Source: Photobacterium sp. TLY01 (lineage in GTDB: Bacteria > Pseudomonadota > Gammaproteobacteria > Enterobacterales > Vibrionaceae). From it: a DNA stretch of 64,000 nucleotides. Of this stretch, positions 6,149 to 16,055 are shown piece by piece. The stretch lies in the NCBI RefSeq assembly GCF_021432065.1, contig NZ_CP090364.1, forward strand, positions 1,054,001 through 1,118,000, written 5' to 3'. Below the pieces are notes generated by a model that did no database searches, had not been told where the DNA came from, and saw only the letters and a program-made list of their open reading frames with translations. Made by a program: the position numbers and the translations under genes. Each line of letters starts with the position of its first letter. The first letter of the stretch is position 1.

Positions 6149-8035
6149 ATGACAGAAAAAACCATTGAAAAACGAAGTTTTAGCTCTGATGTATCTAACA
6201 TACTTCACTTAATGATCCACTCATTGTACTCAAATAAAGAGATATTTTTACGGGAGCTGATTTCCAATGCTTCCGATGCGGCTGACAAACTGAGGTTTCG
6301 TGCCCTTTCTGCCCCAGAGCTGTATGAAAACGATGGCGAGCTGGCTGTTCGTTTGTCGTTTGATGAAAAAGCAGGCACAGTCACGATCAGTGATAATGGT
6401 ATCGGGATGACCCGCGATGAGGTCATCGAACACCTGGGGACGATTGCAAAGTCCGGTACCAAAGACTTTTTCTCCAAGCTCAGTGAAGATCAGAGCAAAG
6501 ATTCTCAGCTGATTGGCCAGTTTGGCGTCGGCTTCTATTCTTCATTCATTGTTGCCGATGCTGTGACCGTCAATACCCGTGCTGCGGGCGCGGCTGCCGA
6601 TCAGGCGGTCAGTTGGTATTCAACCGGTGAAGGCGATTATACGGTTGAGGATATCGAGAAAGCAGGCCGTGGTACCGAGATCATTCTTCATCTGCGTGAA
6701 GAAGAAAAAGAATTCCTCAGCGAGTACCGCCTGCGCAATATCATCAGTAAATATTCGGATCACATTGGCATTCCTGTGCTGATGGAAACGGCTGAACACG
6801 ATGAAGAAGGCAAGGAAACCGGTAAGAAATGGGAGCAGGTCAATAAAGCGCAGGCGTTATGGACCCGCAGTAAAGCTGACATTTCAGATGACGAATACAA
6901 AGAATTCTACAAACACGTCTCCCATGACTTTGCCGAGCCGCTGAGCTGGAGCCATAACCGCGTGGAAGGTCAGCAGGACTATACCAGTCTGCTGTATATT
7001 CCGTCCAAAGCGCCGTTTGACCTGTATAACCGCGACAGCAAACACGGCCTGAAACTCTATGTGCAGCGTGTCTTTATCATGGACGATGCCGAGCAGTTCA
7101 TGCCGATGTACCTGCGCTTTATGCGTGGTCTGATTGACTCAAATGATCTGCCGTTAAATGTGTCCCGTGAAATTCTGCAGGACAACAAAGTGACTCAGGC
7201 GCTGCGCAAAGCTTGTACTAAGCGTGCCTTGTCTATGCTGGAAAAGTTGTCGAAGAAAGATGAGTATGCATCCTTCTGGCAAGAGTTCGGTCAGGTACTG
7301 AAAGAAGGCGTGGCGGAAGATTTCGCGAATCGCGAGAAAATTGCCGGCTTGCTGCGTTTCAGCTCAACCCATAACGATACGTCTGAGCAAACCGTTTCTC
7401 TGGCCGATTACGTCAGCCGGATGAAAGAAGGCCAGGAAAAGATCTACTACATTACTGCAGATAGCTTCAAGGCGGCAAAAAACAGCCCTCACCTGGAACA
7501 GTTCCGTGCTAAAGGCCTGGAAGTTGTCCTGATGCACGACCGCATTGATGAATGGCTGATGGGTTATCTGCCGGAATTTGACGGTAAGCAGTTCCAGTCT
7601 ATTACCAAGGCGGGTCTGGATCTTTCCAAGTTCGAAAACGAAGAAGAGAAAGAAGCGCAGGAGCAGACAAAAGAAGAGTTTGCCTCGGTTATTGAACGCA
7701 CCAAAACGTATCTGGGCGATCGTGTGCAAGATGTTCGCGCAACCTTTAAGCTGCAAGATACACCGGCTGTGGTCGTAACGGATGAAAATGAAATGGGGAC
7801 ACAAATGGCGAAACTGCTGGCTGCGGCCGGGCACGAAGCGCCGGAAGTGAAGTACATTTTTGAGTTGAATCCGAAACACCCAGTCGTGAACCGTATGGCC
7901 GATGAAGCGGATGAAGACGCGTTTGGCCGCTGGGTTGAGATGTTACTGGGGCAGGCAATGCTGGCTGAACGAGGCTCGATGGAAGATCCATCCCAGTTCC
8001 TTGCTGCCGTAAATAAGCTGTTGGCACAGCCATAA
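6149..8035 (+). CDS. htpG: Molecular chaperone HtpG (bacterial Hsp90)
   Basis: A 628-residue ATP-dependent cytoplasmic chaperone that helps refold stressed client proteins. The N-terminal GHKL ATPase domain shows [15 protein letters not shown], the ATP-lid region [11 protein letters not shown] and the [15 protein letters not shown] glycine-rich motif; the middle domain has the [13 protein letters not shown] segment. Length is as expected (E. coli 624). It is monocistronic: a sigma-32-type promoter lies upstream and a strong terminator lies downstream before adk. The prophage is inserted directly upstream, where recR would often stand in relatives. Confidence 0.98.
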   Translation: MTEKTIEKRSFSSDVSNILHLMIHSLYSNKEIFLRELISNASDAADKLRFRALSAPELYENDGELAVRLSFDEKAGTVTISDNGIGMTRDEVIEHLGTIAKSGTKDFFSKLSEDQSKDSQLIGQFGVGFYSSFIVADAVTVNTRAAGAAADQAVSWYSTGEGDYTVEDIEKAGRGTEIILHLREEEKEFLSEYRLRNIISKYSDHIGIPVLMETAEHDEEGKETGKKWEQVNKAQALWTRSKADISDDEYKEFYKHVSHDFAEPLSWSHNRVEGQQDYTSLLYIPSKAPFDLYNRDSKHGLKLYVQRVFIMDDAEQFMPMYLRFMRGLIDSNDLPLNVSREILQDNKVTQALRKACTKRALSMLEKLSKKDEYASFWQEFGQVLKEGVAEDFANREKIAGLLRFSSTHNDTSEQTVSLADYVSRMKEGQEKIYYITADSFKAAKNSPHLEQFRAKGLEVVLMHDRIDEWLMGYLPEFDGKQFQSITKAGLDLSKFENEEEKEAQEQTKEEFASVIERTKTYLGDRVQDVRATFKLQDTPAVVVTDENEMGTQMAKLLAAAGHEAPEVKYIFELNPKHPVVNRMADEADEDAFGRWVEMLLGQAMLAERGSMEDPSQFLAAVNKLLAQP

Positions 8036-8042
8036 TCACTCA

Positions 8043-8071
8043 CGGGCGCAGAGGCAATCTGCGCCCGTTTT
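8043..8071 (+). terminator. Terminator of htpG
   Basis: A perfect 10-bp stem (CGGGCGCAGA with TCTGCGCCCG), a 5-base loop and TTTT immediately after. Confidence 0.9.
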
Positions 8072-8184
8072 GCTTCAAAGAGTATGCTGATACAGAATGT
8101 AATCGTTTCGCTTCCGGGGACGCGGACTTGCGAGTATGGTCTAATCAGTGTATTTTTCTGACTTTCCAAAACTCCGGCTAATGA

Positions 8185-8847
<663 letters not shown>

Positions 8848-8898
8848 TCGATGATTGGTTATGTTCACCGGTTAATCAGGTGAACAGACAGGATGGAC

Positions 8899-8934
8899 AA
8901 AAAGCGGGAGGTGAACAGCCTTCCGCTTTTTTTA
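8899..8934 (+). terminator. Terminator of adk
   Basis: AAAAGCGGGAGG pairs with CCTTCCGCTTTT (one G-T pair) around a 7-base loop, followed by a run of seven T. Confidence 0.88.
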
Positions 8935-9022
8935 TACCAATAACAGTGATACTCAGGGCAAATCAATTGCTTAATGGTACACTATCCTTGTCATTGAATA
9001 ACAAGATGAACTGCAGGTGATG

Positions 9023-9991
9023 ATGGAGAATAAAGGCATTGGCGTACTCTTGGTCAATCTGGGTACACCGGATGAAGCAACCCCGGCAGCAGTAAAACGC
9101 TTTCTGGGCGAATTTTTGAGTGACCCCCGTGTTGTCGATCTGTCTAAGTGGCTATGGCGACCGGCACTCTACGGCGCCATTCTGCCGATTCGTTCACCCA
9201 AAGTTGCGAAACTGTATCAGTCGATTTGGCTTGAGGAAGGCTCGCCGCTGATGGTCTATTCGCAGCGACAACGCGATGCGCTGGAGGCAAGGCTGAACAT
9301 ACCGGTCGCTTTGGGGATGACGTACGGGAACCCCAGCATTCAGTCAGCCTTATCGATGCTCAGCGATCAGGGATGCCGTAAGGTAATTGTTTTACCCTTA
9401 TATCCGCAGTATTCGCGCACGACAACAGCTGCCGTGTTTGACAAAGTGGCGCGCAGCCTGAAGCAGACGGATTACTTGCCGGAGCTCAGGTTTATCAACC
9501 ATTATCAGGACCACCCTGGCTATATTTCGGCGCTCGCTGAATCAGTCACGAATGTCTGGGCTGAACATGGAGAGCCCGATTATTTACTGTGTTCTTACCA
9601 TGGCATTCCCAAACGTTACGCGGACCTGGGCGATCCTTATCCCGAGCACTGTAACCAGACAACCGCACTGCTGGCGGAAGCACTGGCGATGCCAAGAGAC
9701 AAGATGAGCATGAGTTATCAGTCGATTTTTGGTCGTGAGGAATGGCTAAAGCCTTATACCGAGCCAACGATTATTGAATTGGCCCAAAAAGGGGTTAAGC
9801 GGCTGGATGTGATTTGCCCTGCTTTTTCAGTCGATTGTCTGGAAACCATCGAAGAGATAGCGGAGGGCTGTAAAGATGCCTTCATCAATGCCGGTGGTGA
9901 AACCTTTAACCTGATCCCCTGCCTCAATGATAACAGTGCCCATATTGCTATGATGGAAAACCTGATCAAACAGCATATTCAGGGCTGGTAA
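9023..9991 (+). CDS. hemH: Ferrochelatase
   Basis: A 322-residue enzyme for the last step of heme synthesis, insertion of Fe2+ into protoporphyrin IX, at the cytoplasmic side of the membrane. Visible motifs are [11 protein letters not shown] at the start, LPLYPQYS, the metal-site SYHGIPKRY with its catalytic histidine, and [15 protein letters not shown] near the end. Three starts are clustered (GTG 9017, ATG 9020, ATG 9023); the last fits the CAGG ribosome site best. No cysteine cluster for an iron-sulfur centre is evident. No terminator is visible before gsk. Confidence 0.97.
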   Translation: MENKGIGVLLVNLGTPDEATPAAVKRFLGEFLSDPRVVDLSKWLWRPALYGAILPIRSPKVAKLYQSIWLEEGSPLMVYSQRQRDALEARLNIPVALGMTYGNPSIQSALSMLSDQGCRKVIVLPLYPQYSRTTTAAVFDKVARSLKQTDYLPELRFINHYQDHPGYISALAESVTNVWAEHGEPDYLLCSYHGIPKRYADLGDPYPEHCNQTTALLAEALAMPRDKMSMSYQSIFGREEWLKPYTEPTIIELAQKGVKRLDVICPAFSVDCLETIEEIAEGCKDAFINAGGETFNLIPCLNDNSAHIAMMENLIKQHIQGW

Positions 9992-10112
9992 CCTTTTCTT
10001 AACTTCAACACATTCCATGATCTGGCTCGCACTTATTGTTCGGGCCATTTCTTCACTGAACTATATTTTGTGATATCATCCGCAAGTTTTTTCTACCCGG
10101 CAGCGCGATATC

Positions 10113-11414
10113 ATGAAATTTCCTGGTCAACGTAAATCAAAACACTATTTTCCCGTCCATGCCCGAGATCCGCTTCTGACTCAGGCCAGCAGCAAACCGC
10201 TTGAGCGTACCCATGTCGTAGGCATAGACCAAACGCTGGTGGACATTGAGGCTTGTGTCGATGATGAGTTCCTGAATCGTTATGCGCTGAGCAAAGGACA
10301 TTCTCTGGTGATCGCCGAAGACGCCGCAGAAGCGCTTTATCGTGAACTGAAAGAAAAAGACCTGATTCGTCATGAGTTTGCGGGTGGAACAATCGGAAAT
10401 ACGCTGCACAATTATTCCGTACTGGCGGATGATAAATCCGTGCTGCTGGGCGTGATGAGCCAGGATATCCAGATTGGCAGCTATGCCTATCGTTATCTGG
10501 TCAACACCTCCAGCCGTATGGATCTGAATCACCTTCAACCGGTGGACGGGCCGATTGGTCGCTGTTTTGCCCTGATCACTCCAGACGGTGAGCGAACGTT
10601 CGCCATCAACGAAGGCCGGATGAACCAGCTCGAACCGGACAGCATTCCGGAATCGATTTTTGAGCGTGCCTCTGCGCTGGTCTTGACGGCCTACCTGGTG
10701 CGTTGCAAAGCAGGCGATCCAATGCCGGAAGCCACCATGCGTGCCATTCAGTATGCCAAGAAATACGATGTGCCGGTGGTGCTGACCCTGGGCACTAAAT
10801 TTGTGATAGCAGACGATCCGCAATGGTGGCGCGATTTCCTGCGTGAGCATGTTACGGTCGTCGCCATGAATGAAGACGAAGCCGAAGCACTGACCGGATT
10901 TTCCGATCCATTACTGGCTTCTGATAAAGCCCTGGACTGGGTTGATTTTGTGCTGTGCACCGCGGGTCCTGTGGGTTTGTACACAGCTGGTTATACGGAA
11001 GAGAGCACCAAGCGAACCACCAGTTTACCGCTGCTGCCTGGCGAAATTCCTGAGTTTAACCGCTACGAATTCAGCCGCCCGATGACCAAAGCCGATTGCG
11101 AAACGCCGCTTCGCGTTTATTCGCATATTGCCCCTTATATGGGCGGGCCGGAGCGGATTAAAAATACCAACGGTGCCGGGGATGGCGCACTGTCGGCGCT
11201 GCTGCATGATATGGCGGCAAACCGTTACCATAAAGAAAATGTGCCAAAATCCAGCAAGCACAGCTACGATTTCCTTGCCTATTCATCGTTTTCTCAGATC
11301 TGCCTGTATTCGAATCGCGTCAGCTACGAAGTACTGGCTCAGCACTCTCCACGTTTGTCGCGAGGATTACCTGAGCGGGAAGACAGTCTGGAAGAGGCGT
11401 ATTGGGAGCGTTGA
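10113..11414 (+). CDS. gsk: Inosine-guanosine kinase
   Basis: A 433-residue PfkB/ribokinase-family kinase that phosphorylates inosine and guanosine to IMP and GMP in purine salvage. The N-terminal basic segment and EFAGGTIGNTLHNYS nucleoside-binding region are typical of Gsk. The C-terminal NTNGAGDGALSALLHD carries the catalytic aspartate and anion hole of the family. Length matches E. coli Gsk (434). It follows hemH as in other Vibrionaceae and enterobacteria, and ends at a symmetrical terminator. Confidence 0.97.
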   Translation: MKFPGQRKSKHYFPVHARDPLLTQASSKPLERTHVVGIDQTLVDIEACVDDEFLNRYALSKGHSLVIAEDAAEALYRELKEKDLIRHEFAGGTIGNTLHNYSVLADDKSVLLGVMSQDIQIGSYAYRYLVNTSSRMDLNHLQPVDGPIGRCFALITPDGERTFAINEGRMNQLEPDSIPESIFERASALVLTAYLVRCKAGDPMPEATMRAIQYAKKYDVPVVLTLGTKFVIADDPQWWRDFLREHVTVVAMNEDEAEALTGFSDPLLASDKALDWVDFVLCTAGPVGLYTAGYTEESTKRTTSLPLLPGEIPEFNRYEFSRPMTKADCETPLRVYSHIAPYMGGPERIKNTNGAGDGALSALLHDMAANRYHKENVPKSSKHSYDFLAYSSFSQICLYSNRVSYEVLAQHSPRLSRGLPEREDSLEEAYWER

Positions 11415-11454
11415 TAGCCCGGTACCAGTGAAAGACAGTGATTTTCATGTTTGT

Positions 11455-11481
11455 AAAAAACCGCCATTTTGGCGGTTTTTT
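11455..11481. terminator. Terminator of gsk
   Basis: AAAAAACCGCCA pairs with TGGCGGTTTTTT around a two-base centre, giving a compact, symmetrical terminator that can work in both directions. Confidence 0.92.
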
Positions 11482-12065
11482 GTTATCCGGCGTTAGCAAA
11501 ATTGGTATGAATCCGGGGTAAGCGCTGCGCTAATATTCAGGCAAACGATTTCGTTTGATAGGTTTTGTTAATTACTTTCAGAAAGCCCATCAAAGCGCTT
11601 GTCTAGCATGTCGTGGTGAAAACGAGCCGGTGAGGATGATTTTGAACTACGGGCACAAGGGAAAATGAGCCCGGTATTGGTTTGCCTGCTATGATTTTTT
11701 TTCAGTCGATAAAATATTTAAATTTTAATTTTCGCTTATTATCGTGGTGTTTTACGTGATTTTCCTGCAATTTAAGCTCAAGTCATCTGATAAAGGAAAG
11801 GAGGTAACCTGGAAGTGAGCGGGCAGTGAGATATTTTATCCAGCCTTCATGTTTCAGTTTTTATGTCAGTTGATAGAATTAGCGGGATGTAACTTTGTGA
11901 CAAATGCAGATATAGTGTGCTCCATCTTGGGGAACTCCACTTTCTGATAGGTATAACCTATTAAATTGAGAGGCCAGGACATCAGCACATTGTCGTTCTG
12001 AATGTTATGCTTTGCCGGAATTAGACCCGTCAAACTTGTATACCTGTTAGGGAAAGATAAAGAAC
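11482..12065. promoter_or_regulatory. Long upstream region of zwf with several small dyads
   Basis: No convincing gene is seen. Items visible: a 16-bp palindrome CAAACGATTTCGTTTG (11542-11557); a T8 run near 11698 after a CGGGC/GCCCG pair; a perfect ribosome-site 9-mer AAAGGAGGT (11797-11805) followed nine bases on by a GTG opening a four-codon frame; a TGTAACTTTGTGACA element (11888-11902) that partly fits the HexR consensus; and ATAGGT-ATA-ACCTAT (11947-11961). A 32-codon frame from 11849 has no ribosome site. The region probably holds the zwf promoter and possibly a small RNA. Confidence 0.45.
11888..11902. promoter_or_regulatory. Possible HexR site upstream of zwf
   Basis: TGTAACTTTGTGACA fits the HexR-type palindrome TGTAATTAAATTACA at 11 of 15 positions, with both outer half-sites (TGTAA, ACA) in place. 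HexR often controls zwf in gammaproteobacteria. The match is partial. Confidence 0.35.
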
Positions 12066-13565
12066 ATGGTCATACCTGAAAACAGCGATATTGTTATTTT
12101 TGGTGCCTCAGGCGATTTAACGTATCGTAAGCTTATCCCAGCGCTGTATCATCTGTATGTAAATCAGATGCTACCTTCTGATTTCTCTATCCTCGGCGTC
12201 AGCCGTACTGCAAACAGCGATGAGGAATACAGAGAAAAAGTCCGGGCTTCTCTGGTCAAGACCGAGAAGACGGATCCTGAGAAGTTGGCTGCATTTTGTC
12301 AGCATGTTGGATATCAGGCCATCAACACGTTAGATTGTGATGACTATGGTAAGTTGCAACAGCGACTGGAAGAAAAAGCCGCTCAGTCTGCTGCTCCACG
12401 TAACACTCTATTCTATCTCGCCACTCCCCCCAGTTTATATGATGTGATCCCGGCCAGTCTGGCAGCTCACGGTCTGAACGATGAAAGCACCGGCTGGAAA
12501 CGACTAATCATCGAAAAACCGTTTGGTTATGACCTGGAAACGGCTCAGGAACTGGATAAGAAGCTGCACAAGCACTTCAAAGAAAGCCAGATTTTCCGTA
12601 TTGACCACTACCTGGGCAAAGAAACGGTTCAGAACCTGCTGGTCTTCCGTTTTGCGAACGGTATGTTTGAGCCATTATGGAACCGTAACTTTATTGATTA
12701 CGTTGAGATTACCGCAGCGGAATTCCTGGGTGTGGAAGAACGCGGTGGCTATTACGAAAACGCAGGTGCGGTGCGTGATATGCTGCAGAACCACCTGCTG
12801 CAGGTGCTGGCCATGGTTGCGATGGAGCCGCCTTCGGCCATCAACGGTAACGTGATGCGTGATGAAGTGGCCAAAGTGCTCAATAGCCTGCAACCGCTGT
12901 CTGAAGAAGACTTGCGTAAGAACCTGGTTCTGGGGCAATACACCGCTTCTGAATTACGCGGAAAAGAGCTGGCCGGTTATCGTGAAGAGCCGGGCGTTGC
13001 GGAAGACTCCCGGACCGAAACCTATGTTGGCCTGAAAGCATTTATCAACAACTGGCGCTGGAACGGGGTACCGTTTTATATCCGCACCGGTAAACGTCTG
13101 CCAACGCGTGTCACCGAAGTGGTGATTCACTTCAAGAAAACACCGCACCCGGTATTTGGTAAAGATGCGCCTGATAACAAGCTGGTTCTGCGTATTCAGC
13201 CTGATGAAGGTATTTTGATGAACTTCGCCCTGAAACGTCCGGGTGCAGGTTTCAAAACCCAGGAAGTGGCGATGGATTTCCGTTACGACGAACTGGTCGA
13301 CAGCAATGTGCTGACGGCATACGAGCGTTTGCTGCTCGATGCCATGGCTGGTGATTCCACCCTGTTTGCACGCAGCGATGCGGTTGAAGCTTGCTGGCGT
13401 TATGTTCAGCCGATTCTGTCATTCAACCAGGATCCGCATGCCCTGTTTGGTTATGCTTGTGGTACCTGGGGACCGAAAGAAGCCGATGAACTGCTGGCCA
13501 GGGATAACCGTCAGTGGCGCTTCCCGTGTTCCAACCTGACTGATACCGAATACTGCGAGTTATAA
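12066..13565 (+). CDS. zwf: Glucose-6-phosphate dehydrogenase
   Basis: A 499-residue enzyme for the first oxidative pentose-phosphate step: glucose 6-phosphate to 6-phosphogluconolactone with reduction of NADP+. The NADP-binding [11 protein letters not shown] is at residues 13-23, EKPFGYD at 150-156 and the active-site RIDHYLGKE at 178-186 with its catalytic histidine nearby. First gene of zwf-pgl-gnd; the stop is 2 bp before pgl. The upstream region is long and may carry the regulatory sites. Start ATG at 12066 follows a GGGAAAGATAAAGAAC leader. Confidence 0.98.
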   Translation: MVIPENSDIVIFGASGDLTYRKLIPALYHLYVNQMLPSDFSILGVSRTANSDEEYREKVRASLVKTEKTDPEKLAAFCQHVGYQAINTLDCDDYGKLQQRLEEKAAQSAAPRNTLFYLATPPSLYDVIPASLAAHGLNDESTGWKRLIIEKPFGYDLETAQELDKKLHKHFKESQIFRIDHYLGKETVQNLLVFRFANGMFEPLWNRNFIDYVEITAAEFLGVEERGGYYENAGAVRDMLQNHLLQVLAMVAMEPPSAINGNVMRDEVAKVLNSLQPLSEEDLRKNLVLGQYTASELRGKELAGYREEPGVAEDSRTETYVGLKAFINNWRWNGVPFYIRTGKRLPTRVTEVVIHFKKTPHPVFGKDAPDNKLVLRIQPDEGILMNFALKRPGAGFKTQEVAMDFRYDELVDSNVLTAYERLLLDAMAGDSTLFARSDAVEACWRYVQPILSFNQDPHALFGYACGTWGPKEADELLARDNRQWRFPCSNLTDTEYCEL

Positions 13566-13567
13566 CG

Positions 13568-14293
13568 ATGACTGATCTTAAAATTCATGCTGATGCACAA
13601 GCCGTGGTGAAAAGCCTGGCTGACGACATGATGGCCATCAGCCAGCAAGATAAGCCTGTACATATTTCGTTGTCGGGGGGGAGCACGCCGAAGCAGTTGT
13701 TTGCCGCCTTGGCCCAGGCGCCATATGCCGAAGGTGTCAACTGGCAGAATTTGCATTTCTGGTGGGGCGACGAGCGTTGTGTTGCACCGGATGATGCAGA
13801 AAGTAACTATGGTTGTGCCCAGGCACTGCTGTTTGATCACGTGGCGATCCCGGCAGAAAATATCCACCGTATCCGTGGTGAAGACGAACCACAGGCTGAA
13901 GCGAAGCGTTTCGCAGAAGAAATGGCGGCGGTGATTCCGGCTGAAAATGGACTCCCTGTTTTTGATTGGATTTTACTAGGTGTCGGCGACGATGGTCATA
14001 CTGCGTCTCTTTTCCCGGGCCAGACGGACTATGATGAACCCGGTTTAAGCCTGGTGGCGCCTCATCCGCAAAGCGGTCAGTTACGTGTCAGTAAGTCAGC
14101 ACGTTTGCTGGAAGCGGCAAAACGAATTTCTTATCTGGTTATCGGTGCGGGTAAAACCGAGATTGTGGCAGAAATCCATTCTCAGCCAGCCGATAGCCTG
14201 CCTTATCCGGCCGCCAAGATTCAGGCGCGTCACGGAAAGACAGAATGGTATTTGGATGCAGTAGCAGCCAGTAAGTTAGCGATTGGAGAATAA
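13568..14293 (+). CDS. pgl: 6-phosphogluconolactonase
   Basis: A 241-residue hydrolase of the DevB/Pgl family that opens 6-phosphogluconolactone to 6-phosphogluconate. Family marks are SLSGGSTPKQLF (about 36-47), WGDERCVAPDDAESNYG and GVGDDGHTASLFPG, which hold the phosphate- and water-binding residues. It is related to NagB but not of YbhE type. Spacing of 2 bp to zwf and 4 bp to gnd shows one tightly coupled operon. Confidence 0.96.
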   Translation: MTDLKIHADAQAVVKSLADDMMAISQQDKPVHISLSGGSTPKQLFAALAQAPYAEGVNWQNLHFWWGDERCVAPDDAESNYGCAQALLFDHVAIPAENIHRIRGEDEPQAEAKRFAEEMAAVIPAENGLPVFDWILLGVGDDGHTASLFPGQTDYDEPGLSLVAPHPQSGQLRVSKSARLLEAAKRISYLVIGAGKTEIVAEIHSQPADSLPYPAAKIQARHGKTEWYLDAVAASKLAIGE

Positions 14294-14297
14294 ATGA

Positions 14298-15746
14298 ATG
14301 AAAGGTGATATTGGTGTAATCGGCCTTGCCGTGATGGGCCAGAACCTGATCCTGAACATGGATGACCACGGTTTTAAGGTCGTTGCGCATAACCGTACAG
14401 CTGCCAAAGTCGACGAATTTCTGAATGGCCCGGCGAAAGGCACTCAAATCCAGGGCGCTTACAGCCTGCAGGAGCTGGTCGATAAGCTGGAAACCCCTCG
14501 CAAAATCATGCTGATGGTCCGTGCTGGTGATGTGGTCGACAGCTTTATCGAGCAACTGATCCCGTTGCTGGACAAAGGCGACATCATCATTGATGGCGGT
14601 AACTCGAACTACCCAGACAGTATCCGTCGTGTGGATTACCTGAAAGACAAAGGTTTGCGTTTCATCGGTGCCGGCGTATCCGGTGGTGAAGAAGGTGCGC
14701 GTTTCGGACCGTCTATCATGCCAGGTGGTGATGCGGAAGCATGGCCATTTGTGAAGCCTATTTTCCAGGCGATTGCCGCTAAAACTGAGCAGGGCGAGCC
14801 TTGCTGTGACTGGGTTGGCGAGTCTGGCGCTGGTCACTTTGTGAAAATGGTTCATAACGGGATTGAATACGGTGATATGCAGCTGATCAGTGAAGCGTAT
14901 CACTTTATGAAAACCGGTCTGGGCATGACTCACGAAGAAATGGAGCAGGCGTTCCGTGACTGGAATGAGACTGAGCTGAACAGCTATCTGATCGAAATCA
15001 CAGCCGATATTCTGGCATATCGTGATGAAGACGGTGAGCCACTGGTTGAGAAAATCATGGACTCGGCCGGTCAGAAAGGTACGGGTAAGTGGACAGGCAT
15101 TAATGCTCTGGACATGGGTATTCCGTTAACACTGATCACCGAATCTGTGTTTGCGCGCTGCCTGTCTTCGCTGAAAGGTCAGCGTGAAGAAGCAGAGAAG
15201 CTGTTTGGTAAAACAGTCGAAGCCGTTGAAGGTGATAAAGCAGAGTGGCTGGAAGCGGTACGTCAGGCACTGCTGGCGTCTAAGATTATCTCTTATGCAC
15301 AAGGCTTTATGCTGATGCGTCAGGCGTCTGACGACAACGGCTGGAATCTGAATTACGGTAACGTTGCTCTGATGTGGCGCGGTGGCTGTATCATTCGTTC
15401 AGCTTTCCTGGGTAACATTCGTGATGCGTTTGAAGCGGACCCTTCACTGGCGTTCCTGGGTTCAGACCCTTACTTCAAAGCAATCCTGGAAAACGGTATG
15501 AAAGCCTGGCGTAAAGTGGCAGCCAAATCACTGGAGATTGGCCTGCCAATGCCGTGCCTGACCTCTGCACTGACCTTCCTGGATGGCTATACGACTGCGC
15601 GTCTGCCGGCAAATATGATTCAGGCGCAGCGTGACTACTTTGGTGCGCACACTTATGAGCGTACTGACAAGCCACGCGGTCAGTATTTTCACACCAACTG
15701 GACGGGCACAGGCGGCGATACGGCCTCCACAACCTACGACGTCTAA
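14298..15746 (+). CDS. gnd: 6-phosphogluconate dehydrogenase (decarboxylating)
   Basis: A 482-residue enzyme that makes ribulose 5-phosphate, CO2 and NADPH from 6-phosphogluconate. The Rossmann GVIGLAVMGQNL lies at residues 5-16; GAGVSGGEEGARFGPSIMPGG and the HFVKMVHNGIEYGDMQ segment with the catalytic lysine follow; the C-terminal region has the RGGCIIRS substrate motif. Last gene of the zwf-pgl-gnd operon, which is followed by a strong terminator. An ATG at 14294 is out of frame and not used. Confidence 0.98.
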   Translation: MKGDIGVIGLAVMGQNLILNMDDHGFKVVAHNRTAAKVDEFLNGPAKGTQIQGAYSLQELVDKLETPRKIMLMVRAGDVVDSFIEQLIPLLDKGDIIIDGGNSNYPDSIRRVDYLKDKGLRFIGAGVSGGEEGARFGPSIMPGGDAEAWPFVKPIFQAIAAKTEQGEPCCDWVGESGAGHFVKMVHNGIEYGDMQLISEAYHFMKTGLGMTHEEMEQAFRDWNETELNSYLIEITADILAYRDEDGEPLVEKIMDSAGQKGTGKWTGINALDMGIPLTLITESVFARCLSSLKGQREEAEKLFGKTVEAVEGDKAEWLEAVRQALLASKIISYAQGFMLMRQASDDNGWNLNYGNVALMWRGGCIIRSAFLGNIRDAFEADPSLAFLGSDPYFKAILENGMKAWRKVAAKSLEIGLPMPCLTSALTFLDGYTTARLPANMIQAQRDYFGAHTYERTDKPRGQYFHTNWTGTGGDTASTTYDV

Positions 15747-15783
15747 TCGTAACGCGCTGCTAAGCCGTTCACAGACAGCAATC

Positions 15784-15808
15784 AAAAGGAGCCTTTGGCT
15801 CCTTTTTT
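15784..15808 (+). terminator. Terminator of the zwf-pgl-gnd operon
   Basis: A perfect 10-bp stem (AAAAGGAGCC with GGCTCCTTTT), a TTT loop and further T. Confidence 0.92.
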
Positions 15809-15962
15809 CATTTTGCTATCCAGAGTTCCCGCGCTGTGCTGCGCGTACATTAAGTTGTGATGCAACAGAACTACCCGTTGTTAGTTTGTGGGCACAGTTG
15901 TAACAGGTACAGTGTGGCAAGACATAAGTCGATGAGGCAGTAGTGCGGGTGGTAAAAAGGGG

Positions 15963-15987
15963 AAAGGGGCCTTCCTGGCCCCTTTTT
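15963..15987. terminator. Hairpin terminator between gnd and asnB
   Basis: A 9-bp stem (AAAGGGGCC with GGCCCCTTT) and 5-base loop. T follows on the plus strand; on the minus strand CCCC then five T follow. As gnd already has a terminator, its main use is probably the end of asnB. Confidence 0.65.
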
Positions 15988-16055
15988 GTTGCCTTTGCGT
16001 GCGGAGATAAGGCAGGCAAAGGCGGACGCGCTCTTGGATGGAGTAACGCTCGGTA

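Noticed and set aside
7564..8169. Long minus-strand open frame over the htpG end
   Set aside because: It is a shadow of htpG, serine-rich and without a family match; the same holds for other long antisense frames over adk, gsk, sucB and sdhA.
11849..11947. 32-codon open frame upstream of zwf
   Set aside because: No ribosome site at a useful distance and a composition unlike the neighbouring genes.
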